From JBFYTX01 sp964442335 (lineage in GTDB: Bacteria > Chloroflexota > Dehalococcoidia > Dehalococcoidales > RBG-16-60-22): a stretch of 13,381 nt of DNA. The DNA lies in contig CAYTZI010000052.1 of assembly GCA_964442335.1 (NCBI GenBank), positions 1-13,381 of the forward strand, given 5' to 3'. The notes beneath the pieces are model-generated. The model was not told the origin of the DNA and searched no databases. It saw nothing but the letters and a program-made list of their open reading frames with translations. Positions 12,293 through 13,381 of the stretch are shown here, one piece after another. The stretch's first letter is position 1. Each line of letters opens with the position of its first letter. The position numbers and the translations under genes are program-made.

Positions 12293-13381
12293 TTACTCTT
12301 CCCTGAGTTTCCTGATCAGCGACCTCAGCTTTTCCCACCAGCTGTTTGCTTTATCCACCTTTTCTTCCGGTTCCCTGATTTCCCCGTAGCGCACGTTCTC
12401 ATATTCGCCGGTGATGCCCGTCAGAAGCTCGTCGCTCTCCGGCACGAACCGCCTCAACCTCCCCGAGTACTCGCTGGCGGTCTCGTGGCGGCGGCGCGGC
12501 ACCCCGGAACGGCCGCCTTCCCATATCACATGACGGTATATCTCGCGGATGTCCATCCTGCCCCGCGCGTTCCCGTCGAAAGCGATCCCCGGCGCCGCCG
12601 GTTTTCTCCTGAAACGGTTCCCCATCATGCCCAGCAGCTCCCGCAAATCATCCCTCAGCCCCTTCCAGCTGAACAGCGATTCGTGGATTTCCTCGATTTC
12701 CTCCCGGGGGCGGCGCGAGCGCATGCGGGAAACAGCTTTCACCAGGATGAAAATTACCGCCGCTACTATCAGGGCGATTACGAACCACTTGATGGCATCC
12801 GTCAGCCACAGAGGCCAGTCTTTCGGGGTCACGTCTCCGAATTCCGGCATACCCCCGTTTTCGGCAGGAGGCTGCTCCGTCGGTTCGCCGGTCAGCAGGC
12901 TCAGGATGAATTTGATAAAACGCATTACCCAGGCGGCCACGTAGATTACCGGCATCAGGATATAGCTTAATATCGTTCCCAGAAAGCTTCCGATGGCGTT
13001 GAAGCCCTTCCCGATGCTTTCGTAAAGCTCCGGCGAGAAAATGCTGGCCAGGCCAAACCCCACCAGCACCATCACCGCGATGACGCCGAGCGTTATCGGC
13101 ATCCAGCGCCACGCCGAGGTGCGCGAAGATTCCTCTTTAGCCATGGAGCTCCGCATCAGGTAAACGTGGCAGATGGCGATGGACGTCAGCCCGAAGAAGA
13201 AAAACGCCATGACGTACCAGCCGATATCGGAGGCGGGCTTCACGAAGCGCTCGGAGGTCGAGCTTATCTGCCAGAGTATAATCAGCACGATGAGCGCCGC
13301 CATGCCCGGAACGAAGTTGCGATAGATATCCTTGAAATACAGGGTCGCCTGCCCCAGGTTGATGCCCCGCCACCAGAGGTA
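12293..13381 (-). CDS. Multi-pass membrane protein with DUF4129-like C-terminus (5' end off the right edge)
   Basis: The minus-strand frame is open from the right edge to a TAA at 12295-12293, giving 362 visible residues. An internal ATG at 13303 is not the true start: the 26 codons before it continue coherently (YLWWRGINLGQATLYFKDIY onward) to the boundary. About five hydrophobic segments are visible, including AALIVLIILW, WYVMAFFFFGLTSIAI, ITLGVIAVMVLVGFGLA, a long one around ILSYILMPVIYVAAWVM, and WFVIALIVAAVIFILV. A charged cytoplasmic tail follows, with HETASEYSGRLRRF and LLTGITGEYENVRYGE, which resembles the DUF4129 motif. In known genomes this domain often lies near transglutaminase-like, DUF58 and MoxR-type ATPase genes, but none is visible here. 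The function is unknown. The membrane nature is firm; the domain assignment is moderate. Confidence 0.8.
   Translation of the reverse strand, partial: YLWWRGINLGQATLYFKDIYRNFVPGMAALIVLIILWQISSTSERFVKPASDIGWYVMAFFFFGLTSIAICHVYLMRSSMAKEESSRTSAWRWMPITLGVIAVMVLVGFGLASIFSPELYESIGKGFNAIGSFLGTILSYILMPVIYVAAWVMRFIKFILSLLTGEPTEQPPAENGGMPEFGDVTPKDWPLWLTDAIKWFVIALIVAAVIFILVKAVSRMRSRRPREEIEEIHESLFSWKGLRDDLRELLGMMGNRFRRKPAAPGIAFDGNARGRMDIREIYRHVIWEGGRSGVPRRRHETASEYSGRLRRFVPESDELLTGITGEYENVRYGEIREPEEKVDKANSWWEKLRSLIRKLREE

Noticed and set aside
11298..12338. Long open frame (346 codons) on the minus strand across epmA
   Set aside because: It is antisense to a well-supported epmA gene, has low-complexity composition typical of GC-rich shadow frames and no recognisable domain.
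1..13381. CRISPR arrays, insertion sequences, tRNA or rRNA genes, phage genes
   Set aside because: I found no spaced direct repeats, transposase motifs, terminal repeats, tRNA cloverleaf or rRNA sequence.

Overview
The window looks like an ordinary, moderately GC-rich bacterial chromosome segment, probably from a metagenome-assembled genome because it contains a 100-N scaffold gap (6356-6455). The lipoprotein with a Pro-Thr repeat linker, frequent TTG/GTG starts, an anaerobe-style mix of SDR oxidoreductases and acid-type cupins, and the gene content together suggest Chloroflexota (Dehalococcoidia-like). That is an inference from general gene style and no marker gene in the window proves it.

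Layout. 1-278 (minus) is the 5' part of a cupin-like gene running off the left edge. A divergent promoter region (279-629) separates it from a plus-strand operon for a peptide/nickel-type ABC importer: a lipoprotein solute-binding protein (630-2228), then two membrane permeases (2339-3301, 3310-4227). A strong hairpin lies between the binding protein and the first permease. No ATPase gene follows. 4292-5329 (minus) is a D-Ala-D-Ala-ligase-like ATP-grasp enzyme, convergent with the transporter. A second divergent region (5330-5586) leads to a plus-strand SDR dehydrogenase (5587 into the gap). On the other side of the gap a second SDR gene runs on the minus strand (7234 back into the gap), so the two SDR genes converge on unsequenced DNA. 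A third divergent region (7235-7594) holds two AT-rich palindromes placed on a good minus-strand promoter, then glutamine-dependent NAD+ synthetase nadE (7595-9577). A two-domain cupin protein follows (9714-10616), with a textbook terminator. Then comes a compact efp-epmA operon (10762-12254): elongation factor P and the enzyme that aminoacylates its tip lysine. A terminator separates it from a minus-strand multi-pass membrane protein with a DUF4129-like tail (12293 to the right edge).

How the genes work together. The clearest functional pair is efp-epmA. The transporter genes form one transcription unit but depend on ATPases encoded elsewhere. NadE and the SDR enzymes all touch nicotinamide cofactors, but they sit in separate transcription units and nothing in the sequence shows a shared pathway. 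The left-edge cupin and the 9714 cupin appear to belong to one family.

I do not see a clear undescribed multi-gene system. The items most worth following are the duplicated cupin family, the palindrome pair controlling the second SDR gene, the possible ATT start of the ATP-grasp gene, and what is hidden in the gap between the two SDR genes.
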